A DNA stretch of 6,310 nucleotides from Burkholderiales bacterium. Lineage in GTDB: Bacteria > Pseudomonadota > Gammaproteobacteria > Burkholderiales > Burkholderiaceae. Under the pieces are notes generated by a model. The model did no database searches and was not told where the DNA came from. It saw only the letters and a program-made list of their open reading frames with translations. The stretch lies in NCBI GenBank assembly GCA_947447845.1, contig CANFNO010000176.1, positions 1-6,310 of the forward strand, in the 5' to 3' direction. A program made the translations under genes and the position numbers. Below, piece after piece: positions 1-6,310 of this stretch (positions are counted from its first letter, which is position 1; each line of letters starts with the position of its first letter).

Positions 1-1
1 C

Positions 2-547
2 GGATTGGTCGCTGCATTGGGCATCACGGGAGGTTGCTTTGTACATATTTTTGCCGCAGCTGTAGGGCTGAGCGCGCTGATGCTGGCCTCGGCCACCGCT
101 TTTACCTTGGTCAAGTGGCTGGGCGCCGCCTACATGGTGTACGTAGGTGTGCGCATGGTGTTTTCGCGCCTGCCGACCCCTGTGGGGCTGGACCCTTCTG
201 GGGGGGCCGATAAGCACCTTGCCAGCAGCCAGGAACTCAAGGTCATCTTCATGCGTGGCTTTTGGACCAACGCGCTCAACCCCAAGGTTGCGCTGTTCTT
301 TTTGGCCTTTCTGCCGCAGTTCATTGCGCCTGCGGTAGAGCACAAGCCGCTGGCCTTTTTGCTGCTCGGTTTGCTATTCAACTTCAATGCAGTGTGGGTC
401 AATCTGGGCTGGGCTTGTGCCGCTGTCTGGCTGGCAGGCAAGGCCGGTGGTCTTCAGGCTCGCATGCACTGGCTGGACCGCGCTGCCGGCACGCTGTTTA
501 TCGCATTCGGGCTCAAGCTCGCATTCACAGACAATCCCAGTTCTTAA
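2..547 (+). CDS. LysE/RhtB-family amino-acid exporter, 5' end missing
   Basis: This is an inner-membrane exporter of the LysE/RhtB superfamily, whose members expel amino acids or similar small metabolites. The substrate cannot be read from sequence. The reading frame is open to the left edge, and the first visible residues (GLVAALGI) match the interior of family members, which are usually about 200-210 residues, so roughly 25-30 N-terminal residues lie outside the window. About 181 residues are visible. Counting from the TTG at 5, hydrophobic helices fall near residues 10-28, 33-53, 92-108, 116-144 and 158-174. A hydrophilic loop lies at 54-79. The family signature [18 protein letters not shown] is at 89-106. 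Six tryptophans are present. The TAA stop overlaps the Shine-Dalgarno sequence of trpD, so the two genes are surely co-transcribed. A role in exporting tryptophan or an aromatic intermediate is only a guess from context. Confidence 0.9.
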   Translation, partial: GLVAALGITGGCFVHIFAAAVGLSALMLASATAFTLVKWLGAAYMVYVGVRMVFSRLPTPVGLDPSGGADKHLASSQELKVIFMRGFWTNALNPKVALFFLAFLPQFIAPAVEHKPLAFLLLGLLFNFNAVWVNLGWACAAVWLAGKAGGLQARMHWLDRAAGTLFIAFGLKLAFTDNPSS

Positions 548-552
548 GGAGA
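546..552 (+). promoter_or_regulatory. Shine-Dalgarno site of trpD
   Basis: AAGGAGA lies five bases before the ATG at 558 and overlaps the TAA stop of the exporter gene. It decides the trpD start against the longer open frame, which extends upstream to 387 but would run inside the exporter gene and add 57 residues not expected in the family. The overlap suggests translational coupling between exporter and trpD. Confidence 0.8.
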
Positions 553-557
553 CCCCT

Positions 558-1604
558 ATGCCTCTGACCAAAGGCCAGATCACCCCGCAAGAAGCCTTGC
601 AACGTACTATCGAGCATCGCGAAATTTTCCACGACGAGATGCTGCATCTGATGCGCCAGATCATGTCTGGCGAAGTCTCGCCGGTGATGATTGCGGCCAT
701 TACGGCGGGACTGCGCGTCAAGAAGGAAACCATTGGCGAAATCACCGCCGCTGCGCAAATCATGCGCGAGTTTTCGACCAAGGTGGAAGTGGTCGGCAAG
801 ACGCATCTGGTGGACATTGTGGGCACGGGCGGCGACGGCTCCCACACCTTCAATATTTCTACCTGCGCCATGTTCGTGGCCGCTGCTGCCGGTGCGCGCG
901 TCAGCAAGCACGGCGGGCGCAGTGTTAGCAGCAAAAGCGGTAGTGCCGACGTGATGGAGGCGCTAGGCGTCAACATCAATCTCAGTCCGATTCAGATTGC
1001 CCAGTGTATTGCCGAGCAGGGCGTGGGTTTTATGTTTGCTCCCAACCACCACCCGGCCATGAAGAACGTGGCGCCAGTTCGGCGTGAAATGGGCATCAAA
1101 ACCATCTTCAATCTGCTGGGGCCACTGACCAATCCGGCATCGGCACCGAATATTTTGATGGGCGTGTTTCACCCCGATCTGGTGGGCATTCAAGTGCGTG
1201 CACTGGAGCGCCTGGGGGCTGAGCATGCGGTCGTGGTTTATGGCCGCGACGGAATGGACGAGGTTTCACTGGGCGCCGCGACGATGGTGGGTGAACTGAA
1301 AGACGGCGTCATCCGCGAATACGAAATCCACCCGGAAGACTTTGGCATGGTCATGGCCAGCAGCCGTGCGCTCAAGGTAGAAGATGCGGCAACTTCAAAG
1401 GCCATGCTTTTGGGCGTGTTGGACAACCAAGCTGGCGCGGCAAGAGACATTGTGGCGCTCAACGCCGGGGTTGCTCTATACGCCGCCAATGTGGCTGGCA
1501 GCATGCAGGACGGCGTGGCCTTGGCTTATGCTGCAATCGAATCCGGCGCAGCCAAGGCCAAGTTGGATGCCCTGGTGGCGCTGTCGGCGCGTTTGGTGAA
1601 ATAA
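558..1604 (+). CDS. trpD: Anthranilate phosphoribosyltransferase
   Basis: TrpD transfers the phosphoribosyl group of PRPP to anthranilate, giving N-(5-phosphoribosyl)-anthranilate, the second step of tryptophan synthesis from chorismate; it acts in the cytosol, normally as a homodimer. The product has 348 residues, the usual length for the stand-alone enzyme not fused to TrpG. A helical N-terminal domain (about 1-70) precedes the alpha/beta catalytic domain. The PRPP-binding loop GTGGDG is at 89-94, the [15 protein letters not shown] segment at 117-131, the anthranilate-contacting region [20 protein letters not shown] at 174-193 with Arg176, and the metal-binding Asp-Glu pair (GMDE) at 232-235. 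The start is fixed by a strong Shine-Dalgarno site. trpC follows after seven bases. The protein contains no tryptophan. No frameshift or missing key residue is visible. Confidence 0.97.
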   Translation: MPLTKGQITPQEALQRTIEHREIFHDEMLHLMRQIMSGEVSPVMIAAITAGLRVKKETIGEITAAAQIMREFSTKVEVVGKTHLVDIVGTGGDGSHTFNISTCAMFVAAAAGARVSKHGGRSVSSKSGSADVMEALGVNINLSPIQIAQCIAEQGVGFMFAPNHHPAMKNVAPVRREMGIKTIFNLLGPLTNPASAPNILMGVFHPDLVGIQVRALERLGAEHAVVVYGRDGMDEVSLGAATMVGELKDGVIREYEIHPEDFGMVMASSRALKVEDAATSKAMLLGVLDNQAGAARDIVALNAGVALYAANVAGSMQDGVALAYAAIESGAAKAKLDALVALSARLVK

Positions 1605-1611
1605 GGAAAAC

Positions 1612-2400
1612 ATGAGTGATATTCTGGAAAAAATAGTCGCGGTCAAGTTGCAGGAAGTGGCTGCCGCCAAGACCCGCAAGTCGCTTGAACTGGTGCGTGC
1701 TGACGCCGAATCGCGCGTCCTGACGCGTGACTTTGTTGGTGCCATTCGCGCCAAAATCGCAGCCGGTAAGCCGGCCGTGATTGCCGAGGTGAAAAAGGCC
1801 AGCCCATCAAAAGGCGTAATTCGTGAAGACTTCATTCCCGCCGACATTGCCCAAAGCTATGCCGAGTTTGGTGCCGCCTGTCTGTCGGTGCTGACCGATG
1901 TGCAGTTTTTCCAGGGCAGTGTGGACTATCTGAAACAGGCGCGGGCCTCCTGCCAGTTGCCAGTTCTGCGCAAAGACTTCATGGTCGACGCCTATCAAAT
2001 ATATGAGTCGCGCTGCATGGGCGCGGATGCAGTGCTGCTGATTGCGGCATGCCTGGATGACGCGCAAATGAAGGACATGGAAGCTATTGCCCTGGGCCTG
2101 GACATGGCAGTTCTGGTGGAAGTGCATGACCAGGCTGAACTGGAGCGTGCCCTGAGACTGCGCACCCCCCTGATAGGAATCAACAACCGCAACCTCAAGA
2201 CCTTTGAAGTCTCTCTGGAGACCACACTCACCCTGCGAAGTCAGGTGCCTGCGGACCGTATTCTGGTGACCGAAAGTGGCATTCACACCCGTGACGACGT
2301 ATTGCGCATGGGCGCGGCCGGTGTGAGTGCTTTTCTGGTGGGCGAGGCTTTCATGCGCGTGCCCGAGCCGGGTGAGGCGCTGGAAGCACTTTTCGGCTGA
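1612..2400 (+). CDS. trpC: Indole-3-glycerol phosphate synthase
   Basis: TrpC closes the indole ring: it converts 1-(2-carboxyphenylamino)-1-deoxyribulose 5-phosphate to indole-3-glycerol phosphate with loss of CO2 and water. The 262 residues form a single (beta/alpha)8 barrel of normal length. It is not fused to TrpF as in Escherichia coli. Known catalytic residues line up: Glu59 and Lys61 in [12 protein letters not shown], Lys121 in LRKDF, Glu170 in LVEVHD, Asn191 in GINNRNL and Ser222 in TESGI. The spacings 170-191-222 equal those of the Sulfolobus enzyme (159-180-211). The C-terminal phosphate-binding part FLVGEAFM is at 241-248. AAGGA at 1603-1607, overlapping the trpD stop, is the ribosome-binding site, four bases from the ATG. 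The protein contains no tryptophan. trpF, trpB and trpA are not in the window. Confidence 0.97.
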   Translation: MSDILEKIVAVKLQEVAAAKTRKSLELVRADAESRVLTRDFVGAIRAKIAAGKPAVIAEVKKASPSKGVIREDFIPADIAQSYAEFGAACLSVLTDVQFFQGSVDYLKQARASCQLPVLRKDFMVDAYQIYESRCMGADAVLLIAACLDDAQMKDMEAIALGLDMAVLVEVHDQAELERALRLRTPLIGINNRNLKTFEVSLETTLTLRSQVPADRILVTESGIHTRDDVLRMGAAGVSAFLVGEAFMRVPEPGEALEALFG

Positions 2401-2408
2401 AGCACAGC

Positions 2409-3125
2409 GTGCAGCAGAGCCTGCTGGAGCCAGCCGCCGACCAGTTGCAAAGTGCCAATGCGGCAGATTGGCCGGTTGCGGCAGGTTGGCAGCCGCTGGT
2501 CAGTGACTTTTTCAAGTCGAGCCAGGGCGTTGCTCTGCTGAGTTTTCTCGCGGACCGCATTCAGGCAGGGGCCAGCATATTTCCGCCACAGCCCCTGCGC
2601 GCGCTGCTGCTGACACCACCTGAATCGGTGCGGGTCGTCATCTTGGGGCAAGACCCCTACCATGGGCGCGGACAGGCCGAAGGGCTGGCATTTTCGGTTG
2701 CCCCTGGCGTGGCCTGCCCACCGTCGTTGCGTAACATCTTCAAGGAAATTCAGCGCGACCTGGGTGAGCCGCCTCCAGCCTTCCCTGTTCCCGGCGGGAG
2801 CCTGGTGCGTTGGGCAGAGGAGGGAATACTTTTGCTCAACACGTGCCTGACGGTGGAAGAGGGCCAGCCGGCCAGCCACGCCAAGCGCGGTTGGGAGACT
2901 TTGACCGATGCGGTGATCCTGCATGTGTCGCAGCGTGCCAAACCTGCAGCATTCATGCTCTGGGGAGCACACGCGCAAAGTAAGCGCATACTAATCGACG
3001 AATCCCTTCACCTGGTGTTGACGGCGAACCATCCTTCGCCGCTTTCGGCCTTGCGGCCACCACTCCCGTTTATTGGATGCGGACATTTTTCGCAAGCCAA
3101 GGCGTGGCGAGATGCAGTCCCCTGA
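2409..3125 (+). CDS. ung: Uracil-DNA glycosylase, family 1
   Basis: Ung removes uracil from DNA after cytosine deamination or dUTP misincorporation and starts base-excision repair. The frame gives 238 residues; family members are usually 220-230. The water-activating motif GQDPYHG is at 80-86 with catalytic Asp82 and Tyr84. The uracil-stacking Phe95 lies in GLAFSV, the uracil-reading Asn144 in LLLNTCLTV, and the minor-groove loop HPSPLSA at 208-214 contains catalytic His208. The assigned start is GTG at 2409, eight bases after the trpC stop. There is no clear Shine-Dalgarno site, so translation may depend on coupling to trpC. An in-frame TTG at 2445 is a possible alternative that keeps the whole domain. 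The N-terminal 20 residues are probably not conserved. The function is clear; the exact start is not. Confidence 0.95.
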   Translation: MQQSLLEPAADQLQSANAADWPVAAGWQPLVSDFFKSSQGVALLSFLADRIQAGASIFPPQPLRALLLTPPESVRVVILGQDPYHGRGQAEGLAFSVAPGVACPPSLRNIFKEIQRDLGEPPPAFPVPGGSLVRWAEEGILLLNTCLTVEEGQPASHAKRGWETLTDAVILHVSQRAKPAAFMLWGAHAQSKRILIDESLHLVLTANHPSPLSALRPPLPFIGCGHFSQAKAWRDAVP

Positions 3126-3130
3126 TTTCA

Positions 3131-3139
3131 TGGCATAAT
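3131..3139 (+). promoter_or_regulatory. Candidate extended -10 promoter for the tRNA-tuf operon
   Basis: TGG followed by CATAAT fits the extended -10 pattern TGn-TATAAT with one mismatch. It lies six bases after the ung stop and 15 bases before tRNA-Tyr, which would put the transcription start near 3146 and leave a leader of about nine bases. No good -35 hexamer is seen 16-18 bases upstream, where the sequence is the coding end of ung; extended -10 promoters often tolerate this. Read-through from the trp-ung operon remains possible because no terminator hairpin separates the two units. Confidence 0.5.
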
Positions 3140-3154
3140 CCGTGGCTCACCAAA

Positions 3155-3240
3155 GGAGAGGTGGCCGAGTGGTTAATGGCAGCAGACTGTAAATCTGCCC
3201 TCTTACGAGTACGCTGGTTCGAATCCAGCCCTCTCCACCA
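3155..3240 (+). tRNA. tRNA-Tyr (anticodon GTA)
   Basis: An 86-base class II tRNA with a long variable arm. The acceptor strands GGAGAGG (3155-3161) and CCTCTCC (3230-3236) pair fully, followed by discriminator A and an encoded CCA. The anticodon stem GCAGA/TCTGC (3182-3186, 3194-3198) holds the loop CTGTAAA with anticodon GTA at 3189-3191. The T loop GTTCGAATC is standard. It is the first gene of the tRNA-tuf unit, as tyrU is near the front of the Escherichia coli tufB operon. Confidence 0.98.
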
Positions 3241-3325
3241 GTGATGTGTTGACTGTGAATGCGTTGAGTCTTAGGCGTGCCCATGGGGGTGCAAGGTTCT
3301 GTTTCGCAATGCGAGGCAGGTTTGT

Positions 3326-3399
3326 GCGGGGTTCGTATAGTGGTAATACCTTAGCCTTCCAAGCTAAAGCGAGGAGTTCGATTCTCCTACCCCGCTCCA
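3326..3399 (+). tRNA. tRNA-Gly (anticodon TCC)
   Basis: A 74-base tRNA. The acceptor strands are GCGGGGT (3326-3332) and ACCCCGC (3389-3395), with discriminator T and encoded CCA at 3397-3399. The anticodon stem TTAGC/GCTAA encloses CTTCCAA with anticodon TCC at 3358-3360. The T arm AGGAGTTCGATTCTCCT is intact. An 85-base spacer separates it from tRNA-Tyr. It is equivalent to glyT of the Escherichia coli tufB operon and reads GGA and GGG codons. Confidence 0.98.
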
Positions 3400-3433
3400 C
3401 AGTTGATGTGTTACGTAGTGATTGAAGAATATT

Positions 3434-3508
<75 letters not shown>

Positions 3509-3573
3509 GCTTTCGCATACCTGCTTTTGGTGGATGTGCGGTGATTTTTAGCAGTTTTATCTCGTAACTTCTC

Positions 3574-3577
3574 GGAG
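3574..3577 (+). promoter_or_regulatory. Shine-Dalgarno site of tuf
   Basis: GGAG lies seven bases before the tuf ATG. The 76-base stretch between tRNA-Thr and tuf otherwise shows no clear promoter or hairpin, which supports translation of tuf from the processed tRNA-tuf transcript. Confidence 0.75.
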
Positions 3578-3584
3578 TCTGATA

Positions 3585-4775
<1,191 letters not shown>

Positions 4776-4786
4776 TAAAGAGTCAT

Positions 4787-4862
4787 AGGGGTATAGCTCA
4801 ATTGGCAGAGCGTCGGTCTCCAAAACCGAAGGTTGTAGGTTCGATTCCTACTGCCCCTGCCA
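4787..4862 (+). tRNA. tRNA-Trp (anticodon CCA)
   Basis: A 76-base tRNA. The acceptor strands are AGGGGTA (4787-4793) and TGCCCCT (4852-4858) with one G-T pair, then discriminator G and encoded CCA at 4860-4862. The anticodon stem TCGGT/ACCGA holds the loop CTCCAAA with anticodon CCA at 4820-4822. The T arm GTAGGTTCGATTCCTAC is intact. It starts 11 bases after the first tuf stop codon with no promoter between, so it is released by processing of the tuf transcript. The Escherichia coli tufB locus has no tRNA at this place; a tRNA-Trp between tuf and secE is, to my recollection, common in betaproteobacteria. Confidence 0.98.
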
Positions 4863-4883
4863 CCTGATTGAGATAAAGGTGGC
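4859..4883 (+). other. Hairpin overlapping the CCA end of tRNA-Trp
   Basis: GCCACCT (4859-4865) and AGGTGGC (4877-4883) can form a perfect seven-base-pair stem with an 11-base loop. The left arm includes the tRNA discriminator base and the encoded CCA, so the stem could stack on the acceptor stem of the precursor. It could guide 3' processing or be chance. Confidence 0.45.
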
Positions 4884-4888
4884 AAAGA

Positions 4889-4913
4889 AAGCCCGCTACA
4901 ACGTAGCGGGCTT
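4889..4913 (+). terminator. Terminator-like hairpin after tRNA-Trp
   Basis: AAGCCCGCTAC (4889-4899) and GTAGCGGGCTT (4903-4913) form a perfect 11-base-pair GC-rich stem with the three-base loop AAC. It is preceded by an A-rich run, but only two Ts complete the right arm and no U-tract follows, so termination may be partial and let some transcription continue into secE. Its position is the natural end of the tRNA-tuf unit. Confidence 0.65.
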
Positions 4914-4971
4914 CAGCGTCTTAAGGGTGCTGGATTTAAAACCAAATAGAAGCACGCGAAGTTAGAGAAAT

Positions 4972-5355
4972 ATGGCCACAACACAAATTCAAACCGTCAA
5001 CACTGGCGCAGATAAAGCCAAGCTAGGTGCGGCTGCTGCATTGGTGGTTGCTGCTTTGGCGGCCTTCTATATGCTGGGAAAGCAAGGCCAGCTTGTGCAG
5101 TGGGCGGTTTTTCTGGTTTGTTTGGCTGGTGCAGTTGTGGTCTTCTTTATGGCAGAAACTGGTCGACAGTTGGCTGCATTTGGTCGTGACGCGTGGCGTG
5201 AAGTTAAAAAAGTTGTTTGGCCCGCTCGTAAAGAGGCCATTCAGATTACCGCCTACGTATTTGGTTTTGTGTTGCTCATGGCACTGTTCCTCTGGCTGAC
5301 CGATAAAACGCTGGAATGGCTCTTTTACGACTTGATTCTGGGCTGGAAAAAATAA
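4972..5355 (+). CDS. secE: Preprotein translocase subunit SecE
   Basis: SecE is the essential small subunit of the SecYEG channel in the inner membrane and clamps the two halves of SecY. The 127 residues equal the length of the three-helix Escherichia coli form. Hydrophobic segments lie at about 18-36, 41-61 and 91-111. The conserved cytoplasmic amphipathic helix and hinge, [13 protein letters not shown], is at 76-88, just before the essential third helix. Six tryptophans are present. The ATG is preceded by only a weak purine stretch (AGAGA at 4964-4968). The gene follows the terminator-like hairpin by 58 bases and overlaps nusG by one base, as expected from the conserved secE-nusG pair. Confidence 0.97.
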   Translation: MATTQIQTVNTGADKAKLGAAAALVVAALAAFYMLGKQGQLVQWAVFLVCLAGAVVVFFMAETGRQLAAFGRDAWREVKKVVWPARKEAIQITAYVFGFVLLMALFLWLTDKTLEWLFYDLILGWKK

Positions 5356-5945
5356 TGACTGACACTGTTGAAACCCCTGTTGCAGAAGTTCCTGCATCCG
5401 CTCCGGTTAATCCGGATTTGCGTTGGTACGTAGTGCATGCATATTCCGGCATGGAAAAAGCTGTTGAACGCAACATTCTGGAGCGCATAAATCGCGCCGG
5501 TATGCAGGCTAAGTTCGGTCGAATTCTGGTGCCAATGGAAGAAGTGGTCGAAATAAAGAACGGCCAAAAGAAAACCACAGAGCGCAAATTTTTCCCTGGT
5601 TACGTGCTGGTGGAAATGGTGATGGATGACGAGTCCTGGCATCTGGTCAAACACACAAATAAGGTTACTGGTTTTGTCGGCGGTGCGAAAAATCGCCCAG
5701 CCCCGATTTCAGAAGCCGAAGTGATGAAGATCGTCAATCAGATGCAGGAAGGTACTGATAAGCCGCGCCACAAAATCGAATTTGTGGTTGGTGAGTATGT
5801 GCGCGTCAAGGACGGCCCTTTTACAGACTTCAATGGTTCTGTGGAAGACGTCAATTACGAGAAAAGCAAAGTTCGCGTATCGGTCACCATTTTCGGCCGA
5901 TCAACCCCAGTCGAATTGGAATTTTCGCAAATCGAGAAGACCTGA
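5355..5945 (+). CDS. nusG: Transcription termination/antitermination factor NusG
   Basis: NusG binds RNA polymerase, suppresses pausing, and links it to Rho or to ribosomal protein S10. The 196 residues contain an NGN domain (about 22-130), with [19 protein letters not shown] at 23-41 and the [12 protein letters not shown] element at 77-88. A linker follows, then the C-terminal KOW domain (about 143-195) with [19 protein letters not shown] at 145-163. About 20 N-terminal residues rich in Ala, Pro, Val and Thr precede the NGN domain and make it longer than the 181-residue Escherichia coli protein. I chose the ATG at 5355 because it overlaps the secE stop (TAATG), which implies translational coupling. 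A start 13 codons upstream inside secE is less likely, and the next Met (33) would cut into the NGN fold. Confidence 0.97.
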   Translation: MTDTVETPVAEVPASAPVNPDLRWYVVHAYSGMEKAVERNILERINRAGMQAKFGRILVPMEEVVEIKNGQKKTTERKFFPGYVLVEMVMDDESWHLVKHTNKVTGFVGGAKNRPAPISEAEVMKIVNQMQEGTDKPRHKIEFVVGEYVRVKDGPFTDFNGSVEDVNYEKSKVRVSVTIFGRSTPVELEFSQIEKT

Positions 5946-5960
5946 GCGACTTAGAAATTC

Positions 5961-5978
5961 CGGATGCGCAAGCATTCG
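5961..5978 (+). other. Hairpin with GCAA tetraloop in the nusG-rplK spacer
   Basis: CGGATGC (5961-5967) and GCATTCG (5972-5978) form a seven-base-pair stem with one G-T pair, capped by GCAA, a stable GNRA tetraloop. It lies 15 bases after the nusG stop. It may be a processing site or a structural element of the rplK leader. No U-tract follows, so it is not a standard terminator. Confidence 0.5.
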
Positions 5979-5984
5979 ACCACT

Positions 5985-6015
5985 GGCTGCACTATCCGAC
6001 TCGGTGCAGCCCTTT
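5985..6015 (+). terminator. Weak terminator or attenuator hairpin before rplK
   Basis: GGCTGCAC (5985-5992) and GTGCAGCC (6004-6011) pair perfectly over eight bases, with a further T-G pair and a nine-base loop. It is followed by CTTT. The short T-run suggests at most partial termination, which would adjust ribosomal-protein output relative to secE-nusG. The alternative is an RNase processing hairpin. Confidence 0.4.
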
Positions 6016-6034
6016 AGAAAAGAGTCGTTAACCC

Positions 6035-6082
6035 CGGGGAGCTGTGGTGCTGAATAAGTTGGCGTCTAAGCGTTACTACCCG
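6035..6082 (+). promoter_or_regulatory. Candidate ribosomal protein L1 binding site in the rplK leader
   Basis: CGGG (6035-6038) can pair with CCCG (6079-6082), and GCT (6041-6043) with AGC (6069-6071). This leaves a lopsided internal loop containing GA on one side and GTTACTA on the other. The arrangement GGGGAGC opposite ACTACCC resembles the L1 site in 23S rRNA (GGGAG opposite AUACCACC). In Escherichia coli, L1 represses the rplK-rplA operon through such a leader mimic. The right arm ends one base before the Shine-Dalgarno site. This is inference from short matches. Confidence 0.35.
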
Positions 6083-6083
6083 T

Positions 6084-6090
6084 AAGGAGA
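6084..6090 (+). promoter_or_regulatory. Shine-Dalgarno site of rplK
   Basis: AAGGAGA lies four bases before the rplK ATG at 6095 and directly after the right arm of the candidate L1 site, so folding of that site could hinder ribosome access. Confidence 0.8.
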
Positions 6091-6094
6091 AATC

Positions 6095-6310
6095 ATGGCG
6101 AAGAAAATCGTTGGTTTCATCAAGCTGCAAGTGCCAGCTGGTAAAGCCAATCCATCCCCCCCGATCGGCCCCGCTTTGGGTCAACGTGGTTTGAACATCA
6201 TGGAATTCTGCAAGGCATTTAATGCGCAGACCCAAGGTGTTGAGCCAGGTCTGCCACTGCCTGTGGTGATCACCGCTTTTGCGGACAAGAGTTTCACCTT
6301 CATCATCAAG
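6095..6310 (+). CDS. rplK: 50S ribosomal protein L11, 3' end missing
   Basis: L11 binds 23S rRNA at the GTPase-associated centre and helps elongation factors and RelA act on the ribosome. The first 72 residues are visible out of about 142 usual for the family; the gene runs off the right edge. The N-terminal domain is clear: [16 protein letters not shown], the proline-rich [12 protein letters not shown] at 19-30 (the region contacted by thiostrepton-type antibiotics) and [13 protein letters not shown] at 34-46. The frame has no stop up to the edge. Its place after nusG is the conserved order secE-nusG-rplK-rplA-rplJ-rplL-rpoB-rpoC. Confidence 0.98.
   Translation, partial: MAKKIVGFIKLQVPAGKANPSPPIGPALGQRGLNIMEFCKAFNAQTQGVEPGLPLPVVITAFADKSFTFIIK

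Noticed and set aside
387..557. In-frame N-terminal extension of trpD
   Set aside because: It lies wholly inside the exporter gene in another frame and gives residues not expected in TrpD; the ATG at 558 has a strong ribosome-binding site and the expected protein length.
374..979. Minus-strand open frame of 201 codons opposite the exporter and trpD
   Set aside because: It overlaps two clear genes, shows no recognisable protein features and follows the codon pattern of the real plus-strand genes.
4912..4940. Possible secE promoter, TTCAGC and TTTAAA with 17 bases between
   Set aside because: Only three and four of six bases match the consensus, and the -35 part overlaps the terminator-like hairpin; too weak to list, although a secE promoter in 4914-4971 is plausible.
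6032..6039. CCCCGGGG palindrome before rplK
   Set aside because: With no loop it cannot form a useful hairpin, and eight-base GC palindromes are expected by chance; its right half is considered with the candidate L1 site instead.

Overview
The window looks like a chromosomal segment of a betaproteobacterium of the order Burkholderiales, most likely a Comamonadaceae relative such as Rhodoferax, Polaromonas or Acidovorax. This rests on protein flavour, moderately high GC, and the order trpD-trpC-ung followed by the tRNA/tuf/secE/nusG/rplK block. It is inference without a database search. Nothing in it looks like a mobile element, prophage, CRISPR array or defence island.

Region 1 (2-3125) is a tightly packed plus-strand operon. 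It holds the 3' part of a LysE/RhtB-family exporter, trpD, trpC and ung. Gaps are 10, 7 and 8 bases, so the genes are probably one transcript that begins upstream of the window. TrpD and TrpC catalyse the second and fourth committed steps from chorismate to tryptophan. Ung is an unrelated DNA-repair passenger at the tail.

Region 2 (3126-4913) is a translation-supply operon: tRNA-Tyr(GTA), tRNA-Gly(TCC), tRNA-Thr(GGT), tuf (EF-Tu) and tRNA-Trp(CCA). A candidate extended -10 promoter lies just after the ung stop codon, and a strong GC-rich hairpin closes the unit. The Tyr-Gly-Thr-tuf order matches the tufB operon of Escherichia coli. The extra tRNA-Trp follows the tuf stop by only 11 bases. All four tRNAs fold as complete cloverleaves with encoded CCA.

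Region 3 (4914-6310) is the start of the secE-nusG-rplK cluster that normally continues to rplA, rplJ, rplL, rpoB and rpoC. secE and nusG overlap by one base. A 149-base leader with two hairpins and a possible L1-binding motif precedes rplK, which runs off the window.

The region is housekeeping DNA and I see no undescribed system. The points most worth checking are the exporter inside the trp operon, the absence of tryptophan from TrpD, TrpC and EF-Tu while their neighbours are rich in it, the structured rplK leader, and a hairpin that could compete for the 3' end of tRNA-Trp.
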